From: JAYSYM01 sp964543475
Lineage (GTDB): Bacteria > Bdellovibrionota > Bdellovibrionia > Bdellovibrionales > JAMPXM01
Direction: 5' to 3'
Length of the DNA stretch: 64,000 nucleotides
Assembly (NCBI GenBank): GCA_964543475.1
Contig: CAZIYJ010000001.1
Coordinates: 62,001-126,000, forward strand
This document shows, one piece after another, positions 9,633-17,772 of this stretch. Position 1 is the stretch's first letter. Every line of letters begins with the position of its first letter. The position numbers and the translations under genes are program-made. Below the pieces are notes generated by a model. The model searched no databases, had not been told where the DNA came from, and saw only the letters and a program-made list of their open reading frames with translations.

Positions 9633-10217
9633 CTATTGAGTAAGCGACCGCAAACCCTTGAGGGTAGCGGCTAAACGAGCGAGATCATGGAGCTTCTCAT
9701 CCTCAACACCTAAAGCCTGTAGAGCTTTCTCGTGAGAAACCACGCATTTCTCGCAGCCATTGATGATTGAGACAGCAAAAGCGAGTATTTCAAATCGCTC
9801 TTTTCCAAGCAGCGGATTGCCAAGTGATTGCATCCTCAATTTCGCGGGCCCATACGCTTCTCCCTCATGCTGTTCGTCGACGAAGTGTCTAAAGCGATAG
9901 TAAGTGTTTAGCATCCCCATAATTGCTGCAGCTTCTTCGACTTCGAGAATCTTAGGCGCATCGATTCCTTCTCGCACTAAAGTTGTTCGAGCTGCGAGTG
10001 CGATCTCTCGGAAGTCGAGCGAACGAGCAAGAGCAAGGGTTGCCATTGTCGCTTCTTCTTTAGAAAGCGAGCTATCCTCAAGAATTCTCTTGAAATTGAT
10101 TTTAAGGTCTCTCGCAATCGCACTTTGATGATCTGAATAAAGTGATTCAAACTCACTTATTAGAAATCCGTAAGGTGCGGTTGATTCTGTGTTTTGTTCG
10201 AAAGTTACGACTCCCAT
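9633..10217 (-). CDS. ahpD: Alkylhydroperoxidase AhpD-like protein (carboxymuconolactone decarboxylase family)
   Basis: The 194-residue product carries the AhpD redox motif CEKCVVSHEKAL with Cys155, Cys158 and His162. In the family these cysteines, with a nearby His and Glu, form the thioredoxin-like disulfide centre that re-reduces AhpC. The upstream helix with LEVEEAAAIMGMLNTYYRF matches the family pattern of a helical bundle. The gene lies 21 bases after ahpC on the same strand, so the two are almost certainly co-transcribed. In this arrangement AhpD would take electrons from lipoamide-dependent enzymes, as known in mycobacteria; that donor is inferred here. Confidence 0.9.
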   Translation of the reverse strand: MGVVTFEQNTESTAPYGFLISEFESLYSDHQSAIARDLKINFKRILEDSSLSKEEATMATLALARSLDFREIALAARTTLVREGIDAPKILEVEEAAAIMGMLNTYYRFRHFVDEQHEGEAYGPAKLRMQSLGNPLLGKERFEILAFAVSIINGCEKCVVSHEKALQALGVEDEKLHDLARLAATLKGLRSLTQ

Positions 10218-10238
10218 GAGTCCTCCTTAAAGTTTGTT

Positions 10239-10775
10239 TTACGCAGAAAGCGTTGCTTGACCTTTTTCCCAGTTGCACGGGCAAAGCTCATCAGTTTGAA
10301 GAGCGTCGAGCGTACGAAGAACTTCTTTTACGTTGCGGCCAACATTGAGATCGTTTGCACTTACCCAACGTACGATTCCATCTGGATCAACGATGTAAGT
10401 TGCGCGGAGGGGCACTTTATCTACCGGGTGTAAAACTCCAAGAGCTTCAGACAATTCTTTTTTGTTGTCTGCGAGCATTGGAAGTCTAAGGCCCTTAAGA
10501 TCTTTATGATCTTTTCTCCAAGCTAAGTGAACGAAGTGGCTGTCGCAGCTAACTCCGAACAATTCAGCATCGCGCTCTTTGAAGTTTCCGTAGTTCTTGT
10601 CGAACTCAGCAATTTCAGTTGGGCAAACAAATGTGAAATCGAGTGGCCAGAAAAAATAGACTGCCCACTTTCCCTTCGCATGCTCTGCACTTAATTCTTT
10701 AAATTCTTTGCCAGCTTCAATTGATACACACGCTTGCATTTTATAATCCGGAAATTTTTGTCCAATACCTAACAT
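10239..10775 (-). CDS. ahpC: Alkyl hydroperoxide reductase AhpC (2-Cys peroxiredoxin)
   Basis: This 178-residue cytoplasmic peroxiredoxin reduces H2O2 and organic peroxides. The peroxidatic Cys51 sits in DFTFVCPTEIAEF. The C-terminus reads DELCPCNWEKGQ, giving two cysteines (165 and 167). That doubled C-terminal cysteine is the arrangement seen in AhpD-dependent mycobacterial AhpC and fits the ahpD gene immediately downstream. An AAAGGAG ribosome binding site precedes the ATG at 10775. It is divergent from oxyR, with an OxyR-like operator between them, so peroxide induction is likely. Confidence 0.95.
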   Translation of the reverse strand: MLGIGQKFPDYKMQACVSIEAGKEFKELSAEHAKGKWAVYFFWPLDFTFVCPTEIAEFDKNYGNFKERDAELFGVSCDSHFVHLAWRKDHKDLKGLRLPMLADNKKELSEALGVLHPVDKVPLRATYIVDPDGIVRWVSANDLNVGRNVKEVLRTLDALQTDELCPCNWEKGQATLSA

Positions 10776-10855
10776 CTGATTTCTCCTTTGACGTTGATAT
10801 CTCTAACTTACGGCTTTGGGGCCATATCAATCAAATCGATAGTTCTTACTTTAAT

Positions 10856-10881
10856 ATAGACAGGCTCTATTGTTTGTATTA
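10856..10881. promoter_or_regulatory. OxyR-type operator between ahpC and oxyR
   Basis: The spacer holds ATAG (10856-10859), seven bases, CTAT (10867-10870), seven bases, ATTA (10878-10881). The 4-N7-4-N7-4 layout matches three of the four elements of the classical OxyR consensus ATAG-N7-CTAT-N7-ATAG-N7-CTAT. It lies 12 bases upstream of the oxyR ATG and about 80 bases upstream of ahpC, as expected for an autoregulated divergent promoter. Confidence 0.7.
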
Positions 10882-10893
10882 GGCTAGTGATCT

Positions 10894-11844
10894 ATGACAC
10901 TTACACAATTATCTTATGTTGTTGCTGTGGCCGATCATCGAGGTTTTGCACTCGCGGCGAACGCCTGTTTCATCACTCAGCCCACTTTGAGCATGCAAAT
11001 TCAAAAGCTTGAAGACGAACTTGGGGTCACACTTTTCGATCGCTCTAAACAACCCGTAGAGCCGACCGCAGTGGGCGCAATTATTGTTTCGCAAGCACGA
11101 ATAGTTTTGCGAGACGCTTCGCAAATTACTGAGCTAGTAAAAAATGAAACAAAAGAAGTCAGCGGCGCAGTTTCAATTGGAGTTATTCCAACTCTAGCGC
11201 CCTACTTACTTCCGCTTTTTATTCAGCGCCTAGTTAAGGCTCATCCGAAGTTACGATTGACGATTCATGAACTTCAAACTGATCAAATTATTCAGCAGAT
11301 CAATAGCGGAAAACTTGATATCGCAATTTTAGTCACGCCGCTCGAGTCGAATCAAATTACCGAGCATGTTTTGTTTCATGAACCATTCTATTTGTACGCT
11401 TCGCCTGAACATTCGCTGCTCAAACGAAAGACGATTCAGAAAAATGATTTAAATTCTGGAGAGGTCTGGCTCTTGAGCGATGGTCACTGCTTTAGAGATC
11501 AGGCACTAAGTCTTTGCCGCGATGTAAAATCAAAAGCTGATGAAAGTAATTTCCGCTTCGAAAGCGGCAATCTCGAGACACTTAAAAAAATGGTTGATCA
11601 AGGAGCGGGCTATACACTCCTCCCTCATTTAGCGATTAAAGATCTGGTTCACCGCGAACAAAAAGACCGCGTAAAAGAATTTGCTTCGCCAGTTCCAACT
11701 CGAGAAGTGAGTTTGATCCATCACCAGCACTACACACGCACCGCCATCATCGACGCGATGATCTCTGAAATTCGCAAATCATTGCCGAAAGAAATTTTAG
11801 GTGTTGAGATCAGTGCCTTTAAGACCATTCCGATAAAGCAGTAG
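10894..11844 (+). CDS. oxyR: Hydrogen-peroxide-responsive LysR-family regulator OxyR
   Basis: The 316-residue protein has an N-terminal LysR winged helix (LTQLSYVVAVADHRGFALAA, with recognition helix TQPTLSMQIQKLE) and a C-terminal substrate-binding-like domain. The redox pair is visible as DGHCFRDQALSLC, Cys199 and Cys208, exactly the spacing and numbering of the Escherichia coli OxyR disulfide. Peroxide oxidation of this pair is known to switch the regulator to an activator. It is transcribed away from ahpC-ahpD and is their likely regulator through the operator in the shared spacer. Confidence 0.95.
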   Translation: MTLTQLSYVVAVADHRGFALAANACFITQPTLSMQIQKLEDELGVTLFDRSKQPVEPTAVGAIIVSQARIVLRDASQITELVKNETKEVSGAVSIGVIPTLAPYLLPLFIQRLVKAHPKLRLTIHELQTDQIIQQINSGKLDIAILVTPLESNQITEHVLFHEPFYLYASPEHSLLKRKTIQKNDLNSGEVWLLSDGHCFRDQALSLCRDVKSKADESNFRFESGNLETLKKMVDQGAGYTLLPHLAIKDLVHREQKDRVKEFASPVPTREVSLIHHQHYTRTAIIDAMISEIRKSLPKEILGVEISAFKTIPIKQ

Positions 11845-11847
11845 ACG

Positions 11848-11871
11848 AAGGTCAGACTGATCAGTGACCTT
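11848..11871. repeat. Inverted repeat after oxyR
   Basis: AAGGTCA (11848-11854) and TGACCTT (11865-11871) are perfect inverted arms around a 10-base spacer that is itself partly palindromic (CTGATCAG). There is no T-run after it, so it is not a canonical terminator. It may be an mRNA 3' stabilising hairpin or a protein site. Confidence 0.35.
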
Positions 11872-12000
11872 AGCCCTGCGCAAATCGCAATCTTCCGACG
11901 GAACGTAGGAAAATCCTTACCTTTGGTTAGTTCAGACTACCGGACTAAATCCCGATTAATAATGAGACAGAAACGATAGGTTTCATTGAAAAGGAACGCA

Positions 12001-12891
12001 ATGTCAGTAGTTCGATTTGCACTCATCATGTTGGCCATCACGTTTGGCGTGGCATCGTGTGCACCTAGAGAAGACGAAGATACCTCAGCTCTCTGTTGGG
12101 AGTCTGGTGATATCTTGGTTTCTAATTCGGGCTCAGACGCAGTCGTTGCGCTTAAGTCTGATGGATCATTCCGTGGCATCGTCTACAACGTTATCAATAC
12201 ATCTGAAACTGTTTATGGAGTAACTTTCTCAGCTTCGACTGGCGAGCTTCTTGTCGGAGTCGATGGAACAGACCGCGTGATGGCGATATCGCAAGCTGAC
12301 TGTTCGTCTAGAATCGCAGTCGCAGACGCAAACTTAACCGGTACAATTCGCGGAGTTACCGAGCTAATTAACGGTGATATTCTCGTTGCTGAAACAAGCA
12401 ACGTTGAGCGTTTTAGATCAAATGGAACGCGCGTGACAACCGGCGGTTGGCCCCGAGCTCTTCAAACTGGAGCGAATGGTCTTTCCGCAATTGCAGCCGG
12501 TGGATTTGTTCACTGCTCATCGACTCTTGATGTTGTCAGAACTTATGACGACGCCGGAGTTCAAGTCGCAACACGCAGCTCAGGCATTGTCGCAACAACA
12601 GACGCAATGGATTGTTTAAAATTAAGTGATGGCTCAGTTGCCATCTCATGGTCTGGAACAACAGATACCGTATCAATAGTGAGCGCTGATCTCTCCACCC
12701 AAAGTGCAAGTTACAGTGACGTCGCGATTCTTGCCAACCCGGGCGGCCTGGCAGAACTTGCAAACGGAAACCTCATCGTTGCCGATCGTTTAAATCACTA
12801 CCTTGTCGAAATCACTCGCACCGGAACTTTCGTTTCAACACTCGGCGATGGTGTACTTAACACTCCTGAGTTCATTGCGGTTGCACCATGA
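12001..12891 (+). CDS. Lipoprotein with NHL/beta-propeller-like repeats
   Basis: The start is placed at the ATG at 12001 because AAGGA lies just upstream and the result is a clean lipoprotein signal, MSVVRFALIMLAITFGVASC with Cys20. The mature part repeats a strand pattern of the type GDILVSNSGSDAVVAL, GDILVAETSNVERF and GNLIVADRLNHYLVEI, which resembles NHL or SMP-30-like propeller blades. About five to six blades fit in roughly 275 residues. No enzymatic residues are evident, so a binding or sensing role at the outer membrane is the cautious guess. Its stop overlaps the ATG of the next gene (ATGA), implying coupled expression with the barrel protein. Confidence 0.75.
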   Translation: MSVVRFALIMLAITFGVASCAPREDEDTSALCWESGDILVSNSGSDAVVALKSDGSFRGIVYNVINTSETVYGVTFSASTGELLVGVDGTDRVMAISQADCSSRIAVADANLTGTIRGVTELINGDILVAETSNVERFRSNGTRVTTGGWPRALQTGANGLSAIAAGGFVHCSSTLDVVRTYDDAGVQVATRSSGIVATTDAMDCLKLSDGSVAISWSGTTDTVSIVSADLSTQSASYSDVAILANPGGLAELANGNLIVADRLNHYLVEITRTGTFVSTLGDGVLNTPEFIAVAP

Positions 12892-13460
12892 AGATAGCCG
12901 CCGCTGTTCTAACATTCACCTTATTGTTCGCGCAGTTAGTGCAAGCAAAAGATGGCGTTAGTTCATTTTCTCTGAACATGATTCAGTTTAGCGGCGAGAA
13001 AGATAAAAGCTTAACTGGCTCAACTGGTTACGCGGCCGATTTCACAGTGAACAATAATCAAGGCGCCTTCCGTCTTCAATACGGCGTCGACTTTCAGTAT
13101 TCGCAGGCACGAAGTTACATCAACGAAACTGGTCGCAACGGCACTTATTACGGATCAGATTTTAAAATTGGTCTCGCGATCGTTCCCGTTCCCGGCGGAG
13201 TCATCAGTCCATTTGTCGAGGTCGCTGGTTTATTGGGAGTGAAGGCGCTGAACTTCGACAGCAATCAAACTGCTGTGCCGCGCGATAATATTTCTGCGTC
13301 TTACGGTTATCGTTTTGGTGTTGGAGTAAATCTCGGAGTTTTCTCGAGCAGCTCAATTAAACTTGCTGCGTACTTCGTCGACAACCGAGCCACAAAACTT
13401 GCGGCTCAGTCAGACTACAATCTTAGTTCACTCACCTTTAGTCTAGGTCTTAATTTCTAA
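12888..13460 (+). CDS. Small outer-membrane beta-barrel protein
   Basis: The 190-residue product begins with a signal peptide (MKIAAAVLTFTLLFAQLVQA). It continues as alternating amphipathic strands such as GAFRLQYGVDFQYSQ, VISPFVEVAGLLGVK and GYRFGVGVNLGVF, and ends in LSSLTFSLGLNF. A terminal Phe on an alternating last strand is the usual BAM recognition signal. Length and pattern fit an eight-stranded OmpW/OprF-like barrel. It is translationally coupled to the upstream lipoprotein, so the two may form a surface pair. Function is unknown. Confidence 0.75.
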   Translation: MKIAAAVLTFTLLFAQLVQAKDGVSSFSLNMIQFSGEKDKSLTGSTGYAADFTVNNNQGAFRLQYGVDFQYSQARSYINETGRNGTYYGSDFKIGLAIVPVPGGVISPFVEVAGLLGVKALNFDSNQTAVPRDNISASYGYRFGVGVNLGVFSSSSIKLAAYFVDNRATKLAAQSDYNLSSLTFSLGLNF

Positions 13461-13474
13461 ACTAAATCGCTCTG

Positions 13475-13732
13475 CTATCTCTTGTGACAGCAGTACATGT
13501 ACGTTTCGCTGACTGCTGTAGAAAGCGAACTGCTAAACGGCTTATTCAAATTGCAGTTCTCAATCATTTTCATTTTCATATCCGATAGTCCCTGATTACT
13601 TCGTTCACATCGAAAGCTATCAATCATTGAGTCCGGCGAACCTGCAGCCGCTGTTTGCGTAGCACTTGGTTTCGTTTGCGAAAATGCGGCCTGAGCAAAG
13701 ATTAGGCAAGCTGAGAGCATCAAGTATTTCAT
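13475..13732 (-). CDS. Small secreted cysteine-containing protein, unknown
   Basis: This 85-residue product has a signal peptide (MKYLMLSACLIFAQAAFS) and a mature part of about 65 residues with four cysteines, RCERS, ENCNL and a terminal CCHKR. They could form two disulfides in the periplasm. I do not recognise the family. GAATTC-rich spacer and an AGGAG-like site precede the ATG. It converges with the barrel gene, with 14 bases between stops. Confidence rests on the good signal peptide and RBS. Confidence 0.6.
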   Translation of the reverse strand: MKYLMLSACLIFAQAAFSQTKPSATQTAAAGSPDSMIDSFRCERSNQGLSDMKMKMIENCNLNKPFSSSLSTAVSETYMYCCHKR

Positions 13733-13891
13733 TCGTAATTCTCCTGTTTGAATTTCTGTTTCAGAGACTGATATCTATTTGAAACTTTGTCTAGATGACC
13801 CGTTCCAACACTCAACTTCTAAATGTTCTTTTGTTGACAACTTTTGGAGTCAATCTGCCTAATGAGAATCATTTAACTGAAAGGGACTTTT

Positions 13892-14371
13892 ATGACCAAC
13901 TTAACACGGGCACTTGCCCTCATCGTAGTGTTCTGCGGATCGAATGCCATGGCTAGTAACTATGGTATGGCAGGCTGTGGAATCGGATCTCTCGTTTTCA
14001 AAGATCAACCAGGAAAAATTCAAATCGTTGCGGCGACTTTGAATGACCTTATCTCTCCGCAGACTTCTGCGATTTCTTCTGGAACTTCAGGCTGTGTAGA
14101 CACACCTGCAGGTGACGTTGCTGCTCTTTACATTGATTCGAACAAAGAAGTTCTCAAAAAAGAAGTTGCTCAAGGTCGCGGAGAATCGTTGAACGGTTTG
14201 TTAACTATGTGGGGTTGCAATGACTCTTCAGCTGTTGGCAGCGTTTTACAATCAAACTACAACCAAATTTACAACACATCTGCTCCTCAAGCTGCGCAAA
14301 TCAGCCAAAGCATGAAGTCTGTAATCAAATCAAGCCAAGCAACTGCTAGCGCTTGCAAAACTCTCATTTAA
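13892..14371 (+). CDS. DUF3015 family secreted protein, copy 1
   Basis: This 159-residue protein has a signal peptide (..ALIVVFCGSNAMA). The DUF3015 signature follows directly after it as SNYGMAGCGIGSLVF, then a central helical region (NKEVLKKEVAQGRGESLNGL) and late cysteines (MWGCN, SACKTLI). DUF3015 proteins are small periplasmic proteins of unknown function found in several proteobacterial groups. AAAGGGA precedes the ATG. A paralogue lies 18 bases downstream, so the two form an operon ended by the hairpin at 14922. Confidence 0.85.
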   Translation: MTNLTRALALIVVFCGSNAMASNYGMAGCGIGSLVFKDQPGKIQIVAATLNDLISPQTSAISSGTSGCVDTPAGDVAALYIDSNKEVLKKEVAQGRGESLNGLLTMWGCNDSSAVGSVLQSNYNQIYNTSAPQAAQISQSMKSVIKSSQATASACKTLI

Positions 14372-14389
14372 TTTTAAAGGAATAAGCTA

Positions 14390-14890
14390 ATGAAAAATCT
14401 TTTATTGATATTAGTAGTGAGCGTGATCGGCGTTACAGCTTCAGCTCAAGGAAAAAAGGCATCTGCAAAGTTTAGCCGTGAATATGGCATGGCTGGCTGC
14501 GGACTAGGTTCAGTAGTAGTTGGAAAAAGCGGCGCACAGATTTTTGCTGCAACAACTAACTCAAGCTTCTACAACCAAATGTTTGGTATCACGTTCAACA
14601 CATTGAACTGTTTAGATGGAACTGAAAATCAAGTTGCTGATAAAACTGATTTCTACATCCACACAAACCAAGCAGCTATCCAAGGCGATATCGCACGTGG
14701 AAGCGGAGAAACTCTCGCAGCACTTTCAAAAGTTCTTCGTTGTGACTCTCCAGCGTTTGGCTCAGTGCTTCAGAAAAACTACGGTGAAATTTTCACTCAA
14801 GAAAATTTGCCAGCTAACGAAGTCACTGACGCGATCATCACTGTGATCAAGAACGACGAAACATTGTCTGCGCAATGCTCTCTTAGCTAA
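14390..14890 (+). CDS. DUF3015 family secreted protein, copy 2
   Basis: This 166-residue paralogue of the preceding gene has a signal peptide MKNLLLILVVSVIGVTASAQ, then REYGMAGCGLGSVVV, the same DUF3015 signature. It keeps the same cysteine spacing, including VLRCDSPAFGSVLQKNYGEIF, which aligns with MWGCNDSSAVGSVLQSNY of copy 1. Clear tandem duplication with substantial divergence suggests separate roles. AAAGGA lies upstream of the ATG. A strong terminator follows. Confidence 0.85.
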   Translation: MKNLLLILVVSVIGVTASAQGKKASAKFSREYGMAGCGLGSVVVGKSGAQIFAATTNSSFYNQMFGITFNTLNCLDGTENQVADKTDFYIHTNQAAIQGDIARGSGETLAALSKVLRCDSPAFGSVLQKNYGEIFTQENLPANEVTDAIITVIKNDETLSAQCSLS

Positions 14891-14921
14891 GTCGTTGACA
14901 TAGCATTTCAATAAGACGACA

Positions 14922-14953
14922 AAAAGCCCAAGCTTCTGCTTGGGCTTTTTTTT
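14922..14953 (+). terminator. Rho-independent terminator of the DUF3015 operon
   Basis: AAAAGCCCAAGC (14922-14933) pairs with GCTTGGGCTTTT (14938-14949) around a TTCT loop. The T-run continues to 14953. It ends the DUF3015 transcript and lies only about 30 bases ahead of the next start codon. Confidence 0.9.
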
Positions 14954-14983
14954 GCCTTGGGCCTTTTCTTTTTGGAGTCTTAC

Positions 14984-16888
14984 TTGTCTTTAATCTACCT
15001 ATTCGCCTTCGCCCTATCGATTTCTCATGCCTCTACTGCTGTCTCTTCGCCGGCCGATCAATATGTTTCTAAAGCAACCGAGCTTAAGCTCTCTGAGCAA
15101 AAACAGTGGGTGAATCTCCTTCATCACCGCCGTAATGTGCTCGGCCTCAAGCGATCGCAGATTAAGGGAGAAAATTTCTTTCTCTCTCCGACCGGTTATA
15201 AAGATACACAGGCTGAGCTCGAGGCCACAATTCGGGGCCTTCTTTCAAAAGAAAGCTTTAAGGAAGACGAGCATCCGATCTGTATTTTCCCAGCTCGCAA
15301 GCGATGGCTTCAAGAGAAGTTAAATATTCCTGAGCAAGAGTTTCCGAAAGCTTCTTGTAATCTCTACGATCGCTACATCAAGCGCCTAAATGCTGACTCG
15401 GTGAGTATGATCTTTTCATCGTACTACGCAAATAGCCCAGGCTCTGCTTTTGGACACACGCTTTTTAGGGTCAACCAGAAGGTCAAAGACGGAGAAGAAC
15501 GAAACGAACTTCTAGATCACGGCTTAGGATTCGCAGCGAACGTAAACACGAGTAACCCAGTTATCTATGCACTGTTCGGAATTTTGGGCGGCTTCAACGG
15601 GACTTACACCAACGTCCCCTATTATTTCAAAGTACGAGAGTACAATGATTTTGAATCTCGTGCTCTTTGGTCGTACGACTTAAACCTCACTCCCCCAGAA
15701 GTCGTCATGCTCGTCGATCATCTTTGGGAAGTTGGCGGCACCGAATTCTCTTATTACTTCTACACGCAAAACTGTGCATTCCACATGCTCACTGTTATGC
15801 AGGCTGCAATTCCAAGACTGAGTGTCGCTGACGACGTAAGATTCTATGTCATCCCAGCCGAAGCCATTCGCGTTTCAATGGAAGAAGAGGGCCTGATTAC
15901 AAATGTAACCTTCCGGCCGTCGGCGAAAGAGAAGTTTGAAACTCGCTGGGCGAACCTCTCTGACGAAGAACAAGATATTTTCAGAGAATGGCGTAAGACA
16001 CGCCAACCGAATTCGATCACCGAAAAATCAATTGGCGATGCAAGAAAAATTGCGCTTCTTGATGCGGCTTTAGACTACTTTGATTTTAAATTTCCGCGAG
16101 CCGAACCAAACTCGGCCGAAGTTAAACAGCGAAATTTAGTTTTAGGCACTCGCGCGAAAATTCCATTGCCGAGCGAGCCGCTTAAAGTAGAACCTCCGCA
16201 TCACCAACGCCCGGATAAAGGCCACACGACAGCGAGAGTGAACCTTGCAGTGGGAGTGCTTGATTCGGGGAGCAAAGAATCAACCTTCGAAGAATTTCGC
16301 GTGCGGTTTGCACTTCATGATTTGTTAGATGTTCCGATTGGCTATCCAGAAAATTCAGTTGTTGAATTCATGGATTTCAAATTCAGATATTTTAACGATC
16401 CTTCTAAATTTCAAATGGAAGACTTCAAAATTTTCAGTTTGTTGTCTCTCGCTCCACTAAAAGAATTTTCAGATTCTCCCTCGTGGGGTTTGTTAGTCGG
16501 CGGCCGTAGGTTTTATGACAAGCGCTGTTTTAATTGTTTCGGTTTTGCCATCGATGGACACTACGGACTATCGGGCTCATTCCTCGGCGAGAAATTACTC
16601 ACTTACGGACTTCTTAAAGTCTCTGCAGTGACCGCTCCCAAGGTTGAACACTCCGATGGCTACTTAAGCGCAGGACCCGTCGTTGGCGCCGTGTTTGCTT
16701 TTTCAAACTACACTCGCTTCAAAGCCGACTGGACAAACGAGTTCGCACTCTTCCGACACGCTGAACACCTTGGCGAGCAACGCTTTGAGCTTCGACAAAA
16801 CTTCGGATTAGATTGGTCGATCGGATTGCAGTACTTAAAGCGCCCCGACAACACAGAGGCCACCTTCAATCTCTACAAATTTATGTAA
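14984..16888 (+). CDS. DUF4105 (Lnb-type) periplasmic/outer-membrane protein
   Basis: I place the start at TTG 14984 because GGAG sits six bases upstream and it yields a compact signal peptide (MSLIYLFAFALSISHA). An upstream in-frame TTG at 14957 would overlap the terminator. The product is about 634 residues. The central DUF4105 domain shows NSPGSAFGHTLFRVN and the cysteine motif YTQNCAFHMLTVM. In Lnb, lipoprotein intramolecular transacylase, this family's Cys/His chemistry moves an acyl chain on bacterial lipoproteins to make lyso-form lipoproteins. The C-terminal 200 residues alternate like a beta-barrel and end in ATFNLYKFM. Exact substrate is unknown here, but the window is rich in lipoproteins. 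Confidence 0.8.
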   Translation: MSLIYLFAFALSISHASTAVSSPADQYVSKATELKLSEQKQWVNLLHHRRNVLGLKRSQIKGENFFLSPTGYKDTQAELEATIRGLLSKESFKEDEHPICIFPARKRWLQEKLNIPEQEFPKASCNLYDRYIKRLNADSVSMIFSSYYANSPGSAFGHTLFRVNQKVKDGEERNELLDHGLGFAANVNTSNPVIYALFGILGGFNGTYTNVPYYFKVREYNDFESRALWSYDLNLTPPEVVMLVDHLWEVGGTEFSYYFYTQNCAFHMLTVMQAAIPRLSVADDVRFYVIPAEAIRVSMEEEGLITNVTFRPSAKEKFETRWANLSDEEQDIFREWRKTRQPNSITEKSIGDARKIALLDAALDYFDFKFPRAEPNSAEVKQRNLVLGTRAKIPLPSEPLKVEPPHHQRPDKGHTTARVNLAVGVLDSGSKESTFEEFRVRFALHDLLDVPIGYPENSVVEFMDFKFRYFNDPSKFQMEDFKIFSLLSLAPLKEFSDSPSWGLLVGGRRFYDKRCFNCFGFAIDGHYGLSGSFLGEKLLTYGLLKVSAVTAPKVEHSDGYLSAGPVVGAVFAFSNYTRFKADWTNEFALFRHAEHLGEQRFELRQNFGLDWSIGLQYLKRPDNTEATFNLYKFM

Positions 16889-16908
16889 TCAAACAAGAAG
16901 GTAAAAAA

Positions 16909-16986
16909 TGGTGCGGACGGGAGGATTCGAACCTCCGACCACCAGATTCGTAGTCTGGTACTCTATCCAGCTGAGCTACGACCGCA
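16909..16986 (-). tRNA. tRNA-Arg (anticodon ACG)
   Basis: Reading the minus strand, the acceptor stem GCGGTCG pairs with CGTCCGC (one U-U mismatch). The D arm starts TAGCTCAGC, the anticodon stem-loop is CCAGA-CTACGAA-TCTGG giving ACG, and the T arm is GGAGGTTCGAATCCTCC. A CCA end is encoded (16909-16911). Confidence 0.95.
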
Positions 16987-17091
16987 CATGAACAACTTTG
17001 TTCTTTGGAAAAGCTAATTAAGTCGAAATACTCCCCTAAATCAAGCGATTTGCCCTTCAAATTACCCTGAGATGCGAATAAGACTAGGGGT

Positions 17092-17679
17092 ATGGAAAAT
17101 ACTCAAGCCTGGAAGGCTGCCCTCTCCGAAGCCAATATCGTTCTTACTCAGTTTCTTAACGATCCCGAGCAAATCGCTAAATGCGCGAAATTCTCTGAGA
17201 TGCTCATCGAGACTTTTCAAAATGGAGGAAATGCCTTCTCCTGCGGCAACGGCGGAAGCCACTGTGATGCAATGCACTTCGCAGAAGAATTCACCGGCAA
17301 GTATCGCAAAGACCGTAAGCCCTTAGGAGCGATGGCGCTAGGCGACCAGAGCCACGTCACTTGTGTAGCCAATGATTTCGGCTTTAACGAGATCTTCTAC
17401 CGACAAATCGTTGGCCTTGGCAGAAAAGGCGATTTGTTGCTGGGTCTCTCGACGAGCGGTAACTCTGAGAACGTCATTCGCGCATTTCAGGGAGCTAAAG
17501 AGGTCGGAATCCGCACTGTCGCCCTACTTGGCCGTGATGGCGGGAAGCTCAAGGCCCTGGCTGATCACTCGATCGTGATTCCAGCGCAAACCTCTGATCG
17601 TATTCAGGAAATGCACATTAAAATTATCCACACAGTCATTGAAACGGTCGAGCGCCGGCTTTTCCCTGAGAATTATTGA
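17092..17679 (+). CDS. gmhA: Sedoheptulose-7-phosphate (phosphoheptose) isomerase GmhA
   Basis: The 195-residue product matches GmhA length and motifs throughout: the SIS-domain phosphate loops CGNGGSHCDAMHFAEEF near residue 50 and GLSTSGNSENVI near residue 120, plus the C-terminal helix EMHIKIIHTVIETVE. GmhA isomerises sedoheptulose 7-phosphate to D-glycero-D-manno-heptose 7-phosphate, the first step of ADP-heptose synthesis for the LPS inner core, in the cytoplasm. Its presence indicates a heptose-containing LPS. No other heptose genes are adjacent. It stands between two tRNA genes. Confidence 0.93.
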   Translation: MENTQAWKAALSEANIVLTQFLNDPEQIAKCAKFSEMLIETFQNGGNAFSCGNGGSHCDAMHFAEEFTGKYRKDRKPLGAMALGDQSHVTCVANDFGFNEIFYRQIVGLGRKGDLLLGLSTSGNSENVIRAFQGAKEVGIRTVALLGRDGGKLKALADHSIVIPAQTSDRIQEMHIKIIHTVIETVERRLFPENY

Positions 17680-17686
17680 TTCTCGA

Positions 17687-17766
17687 CGGTTAGGCTGTTA
17701 ACTGTATTCGGAAGCCTAACCGGTACCCAAGTATACCGGTTAACTTGTATACCGGGGAACCGGTAC
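17687..17766. repeat. Nested inverted and direct repeats between gmhA and tRNA-Ser
   Basis: CGGTTAGGCT (17687-17696) and AGCCTAACCG (17713-17722) form a perfect 10-bp inverted repeat with a 16-base loop. The next 45 bases contain AACCGGTAC twice (17719-17727 and 17758-17766) and GTATACCGG twice (17731-17739 and 17747-17755). These are partly inverted relative to each other around ACCGG/CCGGT cores. No T-run follows. It ends six bases before the tRNA. Confidence 0.6.
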
Positions 17767-17772
17767 ATAACT

